The position numbers and the translations under genes were made by a program. From Bathynomus jamesi (Eukaryota; Arthropoda; Malacostraca; Isopoda; Cirolanidae), in the NCBI GenBank assembly GCA_023014485.1, contig JAJOZX010000925.1, forward strand, positions 373,001 through 437,000: 64,000 bases of DNA, written 5' to 3'. The notes under the pieces were generated by a model that did no database searches, was not told the DNA's origin, and saw nothing but the letters and a program-made list of their open reading frames with translations. Positions 33,794 through 44,790 of the stretch are shown here, piece after piece (the first letter of the stretch is position 1; every line of letters starts with the position of its first letter).

Positions 33794-34879
33794 CAGTGGT
33801 ACCTCGTTACTCGAATTTAATTCGTTCCTGGAGGCGGTTCGACTAATGAAAAGTTCGAGTAACAAACTAATTAATTGCCTTTAAATTAATAGAAATAGAA
33901 ATAATGCGTTCCTGGACCCCCAAACTCGAATTTTAAACTTTAAAATATGCTTTAATTATACAAATTATTATATAATTATTCTAATTTTATTAATTTTATT
34001 AATAATTAGTAATAATAATTAATAAAATTAATAAAATTTAAAGTAAAAGGTAAAAAAGTAAAAAGTAAAAAAGGTTTTAAGTGTACTTACCAGAAGGAGG
34101 CTTGATGATGGGCTTGGTTGGAGGAGGAGGAGAGGGAGGTAGGTTCTTAGAACCTTTTGGAAGGTGAATCACCTTCCAGAAGAACGTCAGGAACGTCCAC
34201 TTCGGGTTCCGACGTAGAGGGCTTGATCCAGCGTTCGAGTGTAACCTGACGTTGACGACCCTTCAAAATGTTCGAGTAGTGGCGTATAACATTGTCATTG
34301 AAAATATCAACACATCTGTCTGAAATTGCCTTGTTAGGGAACGTCTCCTCTACAATGGCCTGCACTGCCTCCCAATGGCTGAGGAGTTTCTTGATCTTCT
34401 CAGAAGGCAGGTTCTTCTTTTCTTCCTCCTCCTCTGTAGCGGAGACCTCATCTTCAGCCTCTTGCTTGTTCTGCTCAAGGAGGTGCTGGAGCTCATCTGT
34501 GGTCAGCTCCATCTTGTGCTCATCCAGGAGCTCCTCCACGTCGTCGGCATCTATCTCCAGGCCCATGGACGTCCCTAGAGACACTATGGCAGGAACAACA
34601 GGTGCTTCCTGGAAGACCTCAAAGTCGCGATCAGCTACACATTCCCGCCAAAGCTTCCTCCAGGCTTTCACAGTTGAGTGGGAACTGAAGAGCGTGGGAA
34701 GCTGTGTTGGCAGGCAAACGCTCAAACAAATATACTGTACGCGCATTACGCCTCGGGCGTTCGAGTAACGGAAATGCACTCGAGTAACGAGTCCCTATTT
34801 TTTTATATTTTCCGAATTTTTCGGTTCGAGTAACGATTTGTTCGAGTAATAGGTCGTTCGAGTAACGGGGTCACCACTG
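33794..34879 (-). mobile_element. deletion derivative of the Tigger element at 10600
   Basis: Both TTACTCGA-type ends are present (CAGTGGTACCTCGTTACTCG at the left; GGGGTCACCACTG at the right), flanked by TA. The 1086-bp element matches the 10600-17863 Tigger but lacks everything from the 5' leader (after CAACTGTGAAAG) to the codons just before RKLWRECVADRDFE. The inverted copy of the surrounding sequence near 35775-35800 (TTTTACATCAATTGTGAAG) shows the site without the element. Confidence 0.92.
34147..34668 (-). pseudogene. Tigger transposase C-terminus in the deletion derivative
   Basis: Residues from RKLWRECVADRDF to the end are intact and nearly identical to the copy at 17010-17520, including the glutamate-rich region and RQVTLERWIKP. 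All catalytic residues are deleted. The upstream bases are former 5' leader, so any ATG before the fusion is accidental. Confidence 0.88.
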
Positions 34880-34881
34880 TA

Positions 34882-35834
34882 AAACCTTTATTTATAGCAT
34901 GTAATTATTTATTTTTGGAAACCAACCTAACCTAACCTAATCTAATCTAACCTTACCTACCTAACCTAGAAAAATTTATTTTTGACTAAAAAAGTGCATA
35001 TCATTTGTATAATTTAGGTCTCGGGGGTATGGGGGTAGAGCCCCTGTAAAGATCATGCATCACAAAGTGAACCCTATACCGATCAATTTGTGATGCATGA
35101 TCTTTATGGGGGTGGACCCTGAGACCTAAATTATACAAATGATAATGTAATAACATGTTAAGTTATGCACTTTTTTAGTCTTCATCTAGGGCACATGATG
35201 AATCAAGTTCTCAAAGTCAAAACCACATGAACAGCATGTCATAATTCTATCACAAACACGACCAAACTGAAGTATTACCCAAACTGAATCCAATTAGAAA
35301 AAAAAAAATAGCCAGAACAGAAACCAACCAACTAATTAAGTCACAGAGTAGCGAAAAAATAGCCCAATCAGAAAAATGTCACGTCAAATGGATATCGTTA
35401 ATTAAATATCTCCATAAATATGATCGACTGAAAAATTTTTTACTTAAAGGAATTTCTAAAAAACTTGTCAAAACTTGGTAGGTATCAGAAAAAACTTAAT
35501 GAGATTCTCTGTAAAATAGGACAACACTGGAATTTCTACACTTCATGGTTGACTTTTAATAACAGCCAAAACTTGTACAGATAATTCTCGGACACCCTGT
35601 ATATAATATAATTCATTATTTTCTACGCATTGCAATAATTTTTATTAGAAACTGAGGTGAGGGGGATATTGTATACAATTACCCATTTTCCTAGTAGACA
35701 TTTTTCTTAGGTTAGGTTAGATTGGTTTCTGAAAATAAATAAAGTAATTATGGTACATGCTATAAATAAAGGTTTTACATCAATTGTGAAGTCAATTTCA
35801 TAAAATTGAGGTGAGGGGGTTGTATACAATTACC
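34882..35834. other. nested inverted repeats and a short mariner-type tail
   Basis: CCTAACCTAACCTAAT runs (34924-34960) are mirrored at 35705-35725. A hairpin around 35010-35150 has arms with TAATTTAGGTCTCGGGG, GATCATGCATCACAAA and their inverses. At 35455-35605 lies a right-end piece of the Tc1/mariner-type element found complete at 35933, ending CTCGGACACCCTGTATAT. No gene seen. Confidence 0.6.
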
Positions 35835-35932
35835 CAAAGGTGGGCACCTGGGCCTCAAAAAGGACCAACGGTCCCAGTCCCGGTCCTTTCTGAAGATAGG
35901 ACCTAGGAATGACTCGGTCCTCGGTCCTTATA

Positions 35933-36501
35933 CCGGGTGTCCGAGAATTATCTGTACAATTTTTGCCTGTTATTAAAAGTCAACCATGAAGTGTAGAAAT
36001 ACCAGTGCTGTCCCATTTTACAGAAAAACTCATTAAGGTTTTTTCTGATAACAAGTTCTGACAAGTTTTTTCTTTTTTGTACGCGGGTGACAGACATTGA
36101 TGATTTAAAAGCAAGAATCACAGCTGCTATTGAGCGAATTGATGTGGATATGCTGCAGCGTACATGGCAACATTTGGATTATCGATTGGATGTTTTGTGA
36201 ATCACTGATGGTGCACATATCGAATGTTTGTAACAACGTTACTTTAATAAAAGAAACTTTTGAAAATACAGATTCTAAATAATCTTGTTTAAGAATTTTA
36301 CGTGTGTTATCAAGAATTTTATTTAAAGATGAAATTGTACAGATAATTTTCGGACACACTGGAATTTCTAAAAAACTTGTCAAAACTTAGAAAAAACTTA
36401 ATGAGATTCTCTGTAAAATGGGACAACACTGGAATTTCTACACTTCATGGTTGACTTTTAATAACAGCCAAAACTTGTACAGATAATTCTCGGACACCCT
36501 G
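35933..36501 (+). mobile_element. Tc1/mariner-type element retaining the transposase end
   Basis: Inverted ends CCGGGTGTCCGAGAATTATC and, reversed at the right, CAGGGTGTCCGAGAATTATC, flanked by TA. At about 36085-36210 the forward frame reads DIDDLKARITAAIERIDVDM followed by LQRTWQHLDYRLDV and DGAHIECL, the conserved C-terminal end of a widespread Tc1/mariner-type transposase. The catalytic part is deleted. The sister hAT at 60300-60312 shows the uninterrupted TA site. Confidence 0.8.
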
Positions 36502-36630
36502 TATATAATATAAGTGAAAAATTTGATTAAAATGAAAAATGAAATTAAAGACACCGGAAATCTTTAATTTTATTAATGTAAATTATAATTAATACAATAC
36601 ATAAATGATGAAAAAAAGTTATTAAGTTAA

Positions 36631-37009
36631 ATGCTTGAGTTTCCCTTCAAGAAGACTAGCATTTCAAAATGGCTGTCACTGAGCCCTGACCTTTTTGGCT
36701 TGAGGACGTCCTTCCCCAAAGAGAAGAGCCTCTCCATGGCGGCACTGGATGGGATAGGCATGTTAAACTTGATGAACACAGCAAGCACTTGTACTCCAGG
36801 TTCTGCTCACCCTTGGGGCCCAGGTATTCAAAGTATTTGTCCAGGTATGGCCAGGGATTGCCAGGTTCAGTTCTTCCGCTAGGAGCTCCAGTTGCTTGAC
36901 TTGAAGTTGAAACACTAACATCAGTAGATTCTTCGTCTCCTGCAGGTGTTGAAACAAGTTTCAGTTCAGTCTCAGTCTCTTTCTGAGTCTTCTGGAGGAA
37001 ATGATCCAT
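36631..37009 (-). pseudogene. hAT transposase: BED-finger N-terminus fused to the C-terminus
   Basis: The reverse strand starts MDHFLQKTQKETETELK, passes a Ser/Thr-rich linker to WPYLDKYFEYLG and YKCLLC (start of a BED-type zinc finger), then jumps to a C-terminal block readable in another frame as RLFSLGKDVLKPKRSGLSDS. The entire catalytic region is deleted. The copy at 59785-60441 has a different, larger deletion, so the two arose independently from one parent. Confidence 0.75.
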
Positions 37010-37200
37010 CTTCTTTAGAACTTCAAATAATCACTACACACACTAAAATCACTAAAAAAGACCGTCCGGACCGGACCGTCCAGAATTGCTTAAAAATGGA
37101 CCGTCACTCCTCATTTCGGTCCTCACTGAGAAAAGGACCGACTTTCCCGCTCACGTTCCTGGAGTTCAGTCCTTTTGGAACTCGGTCCTGCCCACCTTTG

Positions 37201-38157
37201 CAATTAGCTACCCATAATTCTATCACAAACACCACCAAACTGAATCCAATTAGAAAAAAAGGTTAATATTCGTCTTTTAACCTGCTCACGCATGGTTAAA
37301 ACAGTATAATATATTGACTTGCCATTCAAAACTGACTAAGAAAATATATATCTTATGATTTGCAAATTTGTTGAAATGTACTTTTTTAATAAAATATATT
37401 TCCTATTTTGGCTATAATGTACTTTTTTCATTAAATATTTTTCCCGATTGGGTTATTTTTTTGCTACTCTGCGACTTAATTAGTTGGTTGGGTTTTGTTC
37501 TGGATATTTTTTTTTTCAAATTGGATTCAGTTTAGTGGTGTTTGTGATAGAATTATGATGTGCCATTCGTGTGATTTTGACTGAGAACTTGATTCATCAT
37601 GTGCCCTAGATAAAGACAAAGGATTGGATGTTTTTATTAATTACGGCATTATTCTCTCATCCTTAACTTGCCCGAAATGTGACAGTGAGAGCCTAAAATA
37701 AAATCAGAAGATATTTAGGTGAAATAACCAATATTAACCTGTTAGGTTAATTGAATGCCAGGTTAAGTCAACTGAATGCCCAGTTAGGTCAACTATACAC
37801 CCTTGATGATTGGTTAGGTTAAGTTGTGATATTTTCGTTAGTTTAAATGAAAATGATGAGAGCAAACTTTTCTGGTTAATTTTGAGGTATTTTGTATGAA
37901 ATGGCCATCCATTTCCTATGCAAATGCGTAGTTTTCAAGATGACAGTATCTCAAAAACTACACATTTGCACAGGAAACAGATGGCAGATTCGTGCAAAAC
38001 ACCTCAAAATTGACCAGAAAAGTTTCTCATCATAACAACAGACTGGGTGTAAAAACGAATAATTACCAAAAAAATATATAGCCAGAACACAAACCAACAA
38101 ACTAATTAAGTCGCAGAGTAACATGACATCATACCACCCCTGATTACAAATATACTA
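37201..38157. other. right arm of a large palindrome and foldback remnants
   Basis: 37430-37620 is the inverse of about 35185-35370 (shared CTAGGGCACATGATGAATCA, AACTAATTAAGTC and others). Around 37740-38040 a GATGATTGGTTAGGTT foldback unit follows, with TTTCTGGTTAATTTTGAGGT mirrored at 37990-38030. No gene seen. Confidence 0.6.
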
Positions 38158-38199
38158 TCTATATATATATATATATATAATATTATAGCTATATATGAA

Positions 38200-38335
38200 A
38201 ATTATTTCACGAAACACGTGAAAAATATTTATGATGAATAAAACCACGAAGGAAAGGAAACAGAATGGTGCTCAAGCGCTTTCGTCTAATGACATCCTCA
38301 GGATCCTCATTCCTTCATGGTTTTATTCATCATAA
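38200..38335 (-). repeat. Penelope-like terminal repeat with a hammerhead-like core
   Basis: On the minus strand: CTGAGGATGTCATTAGACGA, AAGCGCTTGAGCACC and CCTTTCCTTCGTGGTTTTATT. CTGAGGA, a GTC/GAC mini-stem and GAAA are in hammerhead order. The same repeat (with CTGAGGATGTCATTAGATGA) surrounds the hAT insertion at 5073. A second, inverted TTCATGGTTTTATTCATCAT lies at 38313. Confidence 0.55.
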
Positions 38336-38817
38336 ATATATATGTATATATTAGTGTGGACCAAAATGGGGGTAAATTATAAAGTTGAAGAAATCCTTGT
38401 TCCACATTAATGCCCTTGTTCCTTTGGACCAGATAGACATGTCAGCAAAATTTTGGTCAAATATGAGAATATTTAGGGGTCCCGAGATTTAATGACTTAT
38501 AAAACTTTTCCAATGAATAGGCGCGCTTAGAACATCAATGATCAACTCAACTCTTGAGTTGCAACTTATGAAAAAATTTCTTCTTATTTAAGAAATTTTT
38601 GGTGTTAATAGAGTACAAAAACAATCTTAGATCATTATTTCAGAGAAAATTATTAATAAGGAAAACAAAAATTTTGGATAAAATATATTATCCTTAATTG
38701 GTCAACTCTAAATTAAAGGCTTTGCCTAATTGGCTTGAACCTTTTAGTTATCCTTTTTATCTCCTAATTTAACTGGTTTATTTTACTATTTCAGAAATTT
38801 AATTTTTTAAACTAAAA

Positions 38818-41492
38818 ATGGCTACTTGTTCTGAAACTAAAGTTTGGCTCATTGGCCATTTAAATAAAGATATACTTTGTTGCCGCTTACCTACAAAACT
38901 GCAAGTTTTGCAAACATATTTCTTCCATCAAAAAGAGGAAAAATTGGGACGAAGAAGATCCATTAATCTTTGCTTAGATGAAGTGATGACCTACTGGGAG
39001 AAAGCCAGGATTCCCACAATGCGTAGAGACAGTGCCATCCGAAAGATTGACTCTTTAATAAGCTGTTATGATAAATTGATGAAAAACAGAAAAAGGCCCG
39101 AGGAAAAATGCCGTATTGAAGAGGCTATGTTTAAAGATGAAATTAAGGCTGAAATTCTTGATATTGGTGTCACTAATGCCCTTTTGATGATGTCAAATGA
39201 AGAAGACAAGCTTTTCTACTTAAGCCAGCAAGAATATCCTACACAAAGTAGCATGGTTACAGTAGACCAAATTCTTGCAAAGAGAGAGAAAAGAAGGCTT
39301 CATCGTGAAGAATTAGAGTGTGAAAGAGCCCTCAAAGAGCAGAAGCGATCTAAAAGATCATTCTTGCCTGCCAATAGAGATGATTTCACATCATCATCAT
39401 CATCATCACCAACTAATGACAACAACTTTGAAATGAATTTTCAAGGTCCCTCTGAAGAGCAATTTAAAAAGAAAATGTTGGCTCCTAAAAAGTCAAAGCC
39501 TATTGACAAAAATGTTGTAGCAGCCTATGATAGAATGAATCTTTCCAATCGAGATGCAGCTATGTCTTATGCTGTTGTTGCTGTCTTTGGGCCATAATTT
39601 GGAAAACATTACAGTGTCAAAATCTACTATGCTTCGAACTCATCAAAAGTTACGCAAAGAAATAGCAACAGAATATCAAGAGCAAGCATTTTGTCCTGGA
39701 GAGCCTTTAGTTCTTCATTGGGATGGAAAAATGCTCCCAGAGATATCAGGTTAGTTTTTTGTCTGATTAATTTAACATATTTATATTTTATCTCTCAGGT
39801 GAAAAACTTAGTTGTGGGTCTGGTTTTCACACCTAGGCAATGTGTTATTATCTGGTTGGTTTTAATTAAACATTTTGATAGCTAAATTTCTATGTCTGAA
39901 GCTAGTTTTCACAATCTACACCATTTTACCTTCAAATTAAAATAAATCAAGTTTAATTTAAAATAAATCAAGTTTAATTTAAAATAAATCAAGTTTAATT
40001 TAAAATTATATATTATATATATATAAATTATAATATATATAAATATATTAAATATAAAATAAAATTTAAATATATAATATAATATATATAAAATAAAATA
40101 TTAAAAATAAATATATATAAATTATATATAAATTATATATTTTAACTTTTTTCTTGCAGGCGAAGGAAGAACGGAAAGGATTGCAGTGTTAGTCAGTGGA
40201 ATGGTGAAGAGAAATTGCTGGGAATTCCTAAAGTCACTGCTGGCACGGGTACGGAGATGGCTCGTGTTTGCATTTCTCTCCTGCAAGAACATGATATGAC
40301 CCAGAGAATTATTGAGCTGTCATTTGACACAACAGCATCCAATACCGGAATCCATGCTGGAGCTTGCACTAAAATTGAACAAGAACTTGGAAAAGAGCTT
40401 TTATATTTAGCCTGCAGACACCATATTTATGAGATTGTCCTATCTCAAGTCTCCGGACTTCTATGGGCCATTCCTCTGAACCTGATATTCCAATCTTCAA
40501 AGATTCAAACTCAATGGGATTTTATGGATCATTCTCAAATCACCAACTGCTGTTTGATTCCCAAAGCTGCAAAATAATTGAAAGAGTTCAAGATTTAAAA
40601 AATCAACAGTCTTAATCATGAAGGAGGACGCCTCAACTCTAAACAGCCAAGAGATGATTATAAAGAAATTTTTTTCCAACTTGTTCTCTTGTGTTTTTTG
40701 GAGAAGAAAAGCATTTCTTATCTCCCTTTGAAGAGACCTGGAGCGTACCATCATGCAAGATGGATGGCAAAAGGAATTTATGCATTTAAGCTTTTTCTTC
40801 TCCAAAATCAATTTAAGATGACTAAAAAAGAACTTGATGCAATAACAGAAATTTGTTTATTTGTTGCATTGGTATACGCAAAATCTTGGGCAAAAGCTTC
40901 TCAACCAGAGGAAGCCCCAAATGTTGATCTTAAATTTTTGCAAGATCTTGCAATAATGGAGGAAAATTCTTTGATATCAAGTGTTATCAAGCAAGCCCAA
41001 AATGCCATTAAACGACATCTGTGGTACCTCTCAGAAACACTTGTTGGATTAAGCTTCTTTGACAAAAGCATATCCCTTGAAGAAAAGGAGCAAATGCGAA
41101 ATAATATCAAAATGCCTCCAAGAAATAAGGGACTGAAACGTTTAGAAGCAAAGGTAACCCTAGCTTCTTTTAAAGAAAAAAGGATTTCTGATTTTGTTAC
41201 TTCAAGGACTAAATCTCTTTTTGATGCTCTACATCTCAATTCTCTCTTCACTGAAAATTCTGCATCAACATGGGGAATAGATCCTGAGTACCAAAGAGGC
41301 TGTGCTAGAGTTCGTGCCCTTAGAGTGACAAATGACACAGCTGAGCGGGGTGTTGCATTGATTGAAAAATTTAATCAAGCAGTGACAACTAAAGAAGAGG
41401 ACAAACAATACCTGCTCAAAACAGTTTTCAAGAATCGTAAAGAATTTCCAACAAAAAATAAAGCAGAACTTATGAAAATGAGGAAAAACTAA
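38818..41492 (+). pseudogene. El-3 transposase with one intron, lightly broken
   Basis: Starts MATCSETKVWLIGHLNKDIL at 38818, just after an acceptor-like TTTTACTATTTCAG. Blocks in order: YWEKARIPT; a basic linker EQKRSKRSF; AAYDRMNLSNRDAA; a frame change near 39590; LVLHWDGKMLPEISG; an intron at 39750-40159; ERIAVLVSG; a frame change near 40205; ELSFDTTASNTG; LYLACRHHIYEIV; a frame change near 40500 and loss of clear frame to 40700; PGAYHHARWMAKGIYAFKLF; RHLWYLSETLVGLSFFD; VTNDTAERGVALIEKF; end at 41492. The putative D, D, E residues are present. Three or more frame changes mean this copy is inactive, yet long open stretches suggest modest age. Confidence 0.75.
39750..40159 (+). other. intron in the El-3 transposase gene
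   Basis: CAG/GTTAGTTTT at 39747 and a TTTTTTCTTGCAG/GC acceptor ending at 40159 bound 410 bp of very AT-rich sequence. Joining the exons gives ...LPEISG-EGRTERIAVLVSG, which aligns with the unbroken DLTGREKIDRLPVIVTG of El-2. The tandem AAAATAAATCAAGTTTAATT inside is repeated three times. Confidence 0.8.
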
Positions 41493-41692
41493 TTTTTTCA
41501 GCATTAAAAGGAAAAGTGCAATTTTCTTGGGACCCCTAAAACTTGATGTAGAGGTTTCAAATTTTGTAATTTTATTAAGGTAAGCAAAAGGAATAACATT
41601 ACTCATGTGGAACAAAGATTTGTAAACCTTCATTTTTTTGGTCCATACTAGTATATATACATTTCAACTACAAACAACACACAGTATAATTA

Positions 41693-42012
41693 ACGTAAAG
41701 AATGACGCTTGTATAGAAGAACATTCCGCGCAAGATGAGGAGGGAGATCAAACAAATGAAAAAATGAGCAGTTGAAATGTATATATGTGCGGCATGCGAG
41801 AGGTGCCCCCTCGGGGCATTGGTTTCTACGTGTATGTAGGAGAATTACAACTTCTGATCGAGTGAGGCCCATGGTGTAGTGGTTATCATATCTGACCAGC
41901 AATCGGAAGGTCCTGGGTTCAATTCCCGGGTGGTTACCTCATTTTTTTATTTGTTCGTTCTCCCTCCTCATTTTGCGCGAATGTTCTTCTATACAAGCAT
42001 CATTCTTTACAT
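41693..42012. mobile_element. inverted-repeat element with a tRNA-like core
   Basis: The left arm CGTAAAGAATGACGCTTGTA through AAAAAATGAG (41693-41769) returns inverted at 41937-42012 with few mismatches. The interior has a tRNA-like sequence followed directly by the right arm. Related copies: 42491-42610 (left arm plus inverse B box), 53553-53697 (arms around a shortened core) and 62377-62450 (one arm). This combines a Pol III promoter with foldback arms. Confidence 0.75.
41867..41940 (+). tRNA. tRNA-like sequence (pseudo-tRNA/SINE head), not a confident functional tRNA
   Basis: GGTGTAGTGGTTATCA matches a D-arm/A box; TCTGA and TCGGA pair as an anticodon stem around the seven-base loop CCAGCAA (would-be anticodon AGC); CCTGGGTTCAATTCCCGGG makes a good T arm/B box. 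The acceptor stem pairs only at its outer GAGG/CCTC, and loop position 33 is C instead of the near-universal T. It sits inside a repeated inverted-repeat element, so I read it as a mobile Pol III promoter. Confidence 0.5.
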
Positions 42013-42040
42013 TATATATATATATATATATATATATACA

Positions 42041-42434
42041 CAAGGTGTCCAATAAGTCCGGCATCATAGGATAAATTCATATTTTTCTATTTCTACAAAC
42101 CATAATTCATATTTTTCTCTTTCTACAGGCCATAATATCTGAGCAAGGAAGAACGAATCCAGATAATTCTACTCATAGGAAATTGGAGTTAGAGACACTT
42201 TGCAACAAGTCTGCTAACACAACTCTGTATTATTGGCTCGTGGTATGGATGCAATCTATTAAATTCAGTAGCAGCCTCTCTTTGACTCCATTTCCTATGA
42301 GTAGAATTATCTGGATTCATTCTTCCTTGCTCACAGACATTATGGCCTGTAGAAAGAGAAAAATATGAATTATGGTTGGTAGAAATAGACAAATATGAAT
42401 TTATCCTATGATGCCGGACTTATAGGACACCCTG
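42041..42434. mobile_element. foldback MITE, Tc1/mariner-like ends
   Basis: Left CAAGGTGTCCAATAAGTCCG and right (reversed) CAGGGTGTCCTATAAGTCCG sit inside TA tracts. The arms continue through ATAAATTCATATTT and the block ATAATTCTACTCATAGGAAA, which is mirrored near 42294. The arms take up most of the 394 bp, so it can fold almost completely. No coding sequence. Confidence 0.8.
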
Positions 42435-42490
42435 TATATGTATATATATATATATATATATAATATATATATATATAATATATTATATAT

Positions 42491-42610
42491 AACGTAAAGA
42501 ACGACGCTTTGTATAGGAGACTTATCCGCGCAAAATGAGTGAAAGAACGAAACAATTTAAAAAATGAGGTACCCACCCGGGAATCAAACCCGGGATGTTT
42601 GCAGTTATAA
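42491..42610. repeat. partial copy of the tRNA-core inverted-repeat element
   Basis: Left arm CGTAAAGAACGACGCTTTGT followed by GAGGTACCCACCCGGGAATC, the inverse of a B-box/T-arm. The right arm is missing, replaced by a (TA)n tract. Confidence 0.65.
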
Positions 42611-42612
42611 TG

Positions 42613-42650
<38 letters not shown>

Positions 42651-42662
42651 ATATATATATAT

Positions 42663-44034
42663 TCTACAATAGTTTGCACAAAAAATGAGTGACAAATTTG
42701 AATAAAGCGACTAAAACTACCTCATAAAAAGTTATTTTGATTTACAGGTCGAGCCCATGTCATTTAAAACATATTAACAGCCCATTAACGTTTTAAATAA
42801 AGAATTCACAGCCTCGAAGGTATAATAAAAAAATTAGAAAACAGACTTGTAGACTAGATCTGTGAAAATACTTTTTCAGTCGTAGAGTAGTAGATTTATG
42901 GAATGCCTTGCCATATCACAATTTTATTATAAAACGTAACTTATTACTTGGATAACCTTGTAGGCCCAGAGTGGCTTCATGTTTTCTAAATGAAATGTAA
43001 ATAGATCATTACCATAGATCGGATAGATCATATATCAGTGTTAGCCCTAGCCTACTTTAATGTGGCAAAAATAAGCCTTTTCGCAGATTTGTTCATGAAA
43101 CTCAATCTACTACCAAGCCCGGTCTCAAAGATCCAGGTAGCCTATTATACGGTAGGCTTAATTTAGTTAGTTTGGTTTACATATGATAAACCTAAAGATC
43201 CGCCAGCTCTAAATTTAGAATATTATAAATCTAGCTCACGCCTGAAAGAGCAAACAAACAACACATCTTTGAGCCTGAAGCTAGGTTGCTTTGGGCCTAT
43301 TAATTACTGCAGCACAGCAGTGCAAGGCACTGTTACGTAACACAAGAGCCACAGTTCTAATTAAGTTTGCATCAACCGCGCTCACTCCTACCAGCCCCAG
43401 TAACTACTACACGCACAGCCACAGAGCACTGCCACTGCCAAACAATTCATGAAGTAGCTTAGTTGGATTGTATCAAAGAGTATATATAACAAGATACGAA
43501 ACTCCGCCCACTTCTGCGTTGGCCTTTTTTTTTCACTCTTTTGCCACCTACTGCTTGGAAGGAGAACTAAATTTAAAATATATTCTAATATTTATTATTA
43601 TATAGTTTTAATTTTAAATTACACTTTAATATTTACTGTTATATAGTCTAATATGCATTCAAATATAAAACCAGCTAATGAAACAAACAAAACATCTTTA
43701 TTGTGGATCATTCACAATCCATAGCCACTTAACCTAACATACAAATCATACACTTAACTTAATATGCAAATACAATCTTTTCTACATTACAGAAATAAGG
43801 CATTGTATACCAGCAGTTGTCTGAATCAAGGCTGACATAGAGGTAAAAGGTATACAGTATCTGAGGACAGGACATTGCACAATAACACATTAGACATCAT
43901 TCAACAACTGCGTGACCGCTCGAGAAGGGGAGGGGGTACCCAAAAAGGCTACCATTTACTACAAGGGGCGGAGGAGTATAGATGAAAAGACTACGTGACC
44001 GCAAAAAATATAATTTTGTTTAAAACAATATATA
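42663..44034. other. no recognisable gene; contains one dispersed repeat
   Basis: AT-rich, no convincing ORF or terminal repeats. 43686-43850 (AACATCTTTATTGTGGATCA through TTGTCTGAATCAAGGCTG) recurs at 63428-63755, so it is a dispersed repeat. A GC-richer patch at 43370-43440 has no motif I recognise. Confidence 0.5.
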
Positions 44035-44238
44035 TCAGACTTGTTTTCAAGTCAATTTTAGCGAGTCGCAAGTCAAGTCACGAGTCTTTAAGCGCGAGTC
44101 GCAAGTCGAGTCTTGAGTCAATATGGATAAATGAAAGATAGATGTAAGCTGCGTTGAGTGATGACATATGTAAAGGTTAAATCTTGTTAAACCACACTAT
44201 TAGTGCCAGAGATACAATTAAAATTGGCTAATAAAAAG

Positions 44239-44790
44239 CAGTGGTGTAGTGCTAAATAAAGAAGTGAGGGAACGCATTTTGAAAGTGTTACTCAGATGCG
44301 GGGGGGACAATGGCGAGCGCGGCGAGCCCATACAGCTGGGGGTCCAGGGGGCACTGTAAGCCCCCCGGGAAATCTTTTGAAATCTGACCAATTTCAGGGA
44401 TATTTTGAGGTCATATGCACTGGATATTAGGATATATTCCAAGGTTGAAGATGCAGTATTTCCAGTGTCATTAGATATACGACATCCAGTACGATCAATA
44501 AAAATAGCTAACAACTGGAATGATTAACTAAAAAAAAGTTAACAACTGGTACGCCGTGGTGACTGTTTCACCAGATCTTTATAGGCTAGCATTGCCTCAG
44601 TCGAAGCTAAAAGAAATGAAACAGTTAATGATTCTTTCTCATATTTCTTCTAGGGGTGGGAATTAAAATTTCATGACGTTAGAGATTTGTAAGTTTGGAT
44701 TTATTTGAAATAGTGAGGGAACGCCGTTCCGTCTACCAAAAAAAGTAAGGGAACGCCGTTCCCACGCGTTCCCACAGCACTACACCACTG
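44239..44790. mobile_element. hAT MITE, CAGTGGTGTAGTGC ends
   Basis: Inverted ends CAGTGGTGTAGTGCT and AGCACTACACCACTG; perfect 8-bp duplication ATAAAAAG at 44231-44238 and 44791-44798. Internal GAGGGAACGC and GGGAACGCCGTTCCC words are repeated near both ends. 552 bp, no ORF. Confidence 0.9.

Larger units (their letters stand above)
35835..37200 (-). mobile_element. hAT deletion derivative with GGACCG-rich ends
   Basis: Starts CAAAGGTGGGCACCTGG and ends CTGCCCACCTTTG; flanked by CAATTACC (35827-35834) and CAATTAGC (37201-37208), an 8-bp duplication with one mismatch. Both subterminal regions are packed with GGTCC/GGACCG words. It carries a fused transposase remnant on the minus strand and a Tc1/mariner-type insertion at 35933-36501. 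A sister copy lies at 59785-60441. Confidence 0.88.
38354..41648 (+). mobile_element. El-3: hAT-like DDE transposon of the same unassigned family
   Basis: Ends are GTGTGGACCAAAA and, at the right, TTTTTTTGGTCCATAC, flanked by TA (38352-38353 and 41649-41650). The arms share TTGTTCCACAT(T/G)A about 45-50 bp inside and TTTAGGGGTCCC 118 bp (38472) and 108 bp (41529-41540 inverted) from the ends. One forward gene fills the interior. The ends differ from El-1 and El-2 in bases but agree in layout. Confidence 0.85.

Noticed and set aside
41867..41940. Functional tRNA-Ala(AGC) gene
   Set aside because: Poor acceptor stem, C at position 33, and location inside a repeated inverted-repeat element; kept only as tRNA-like.
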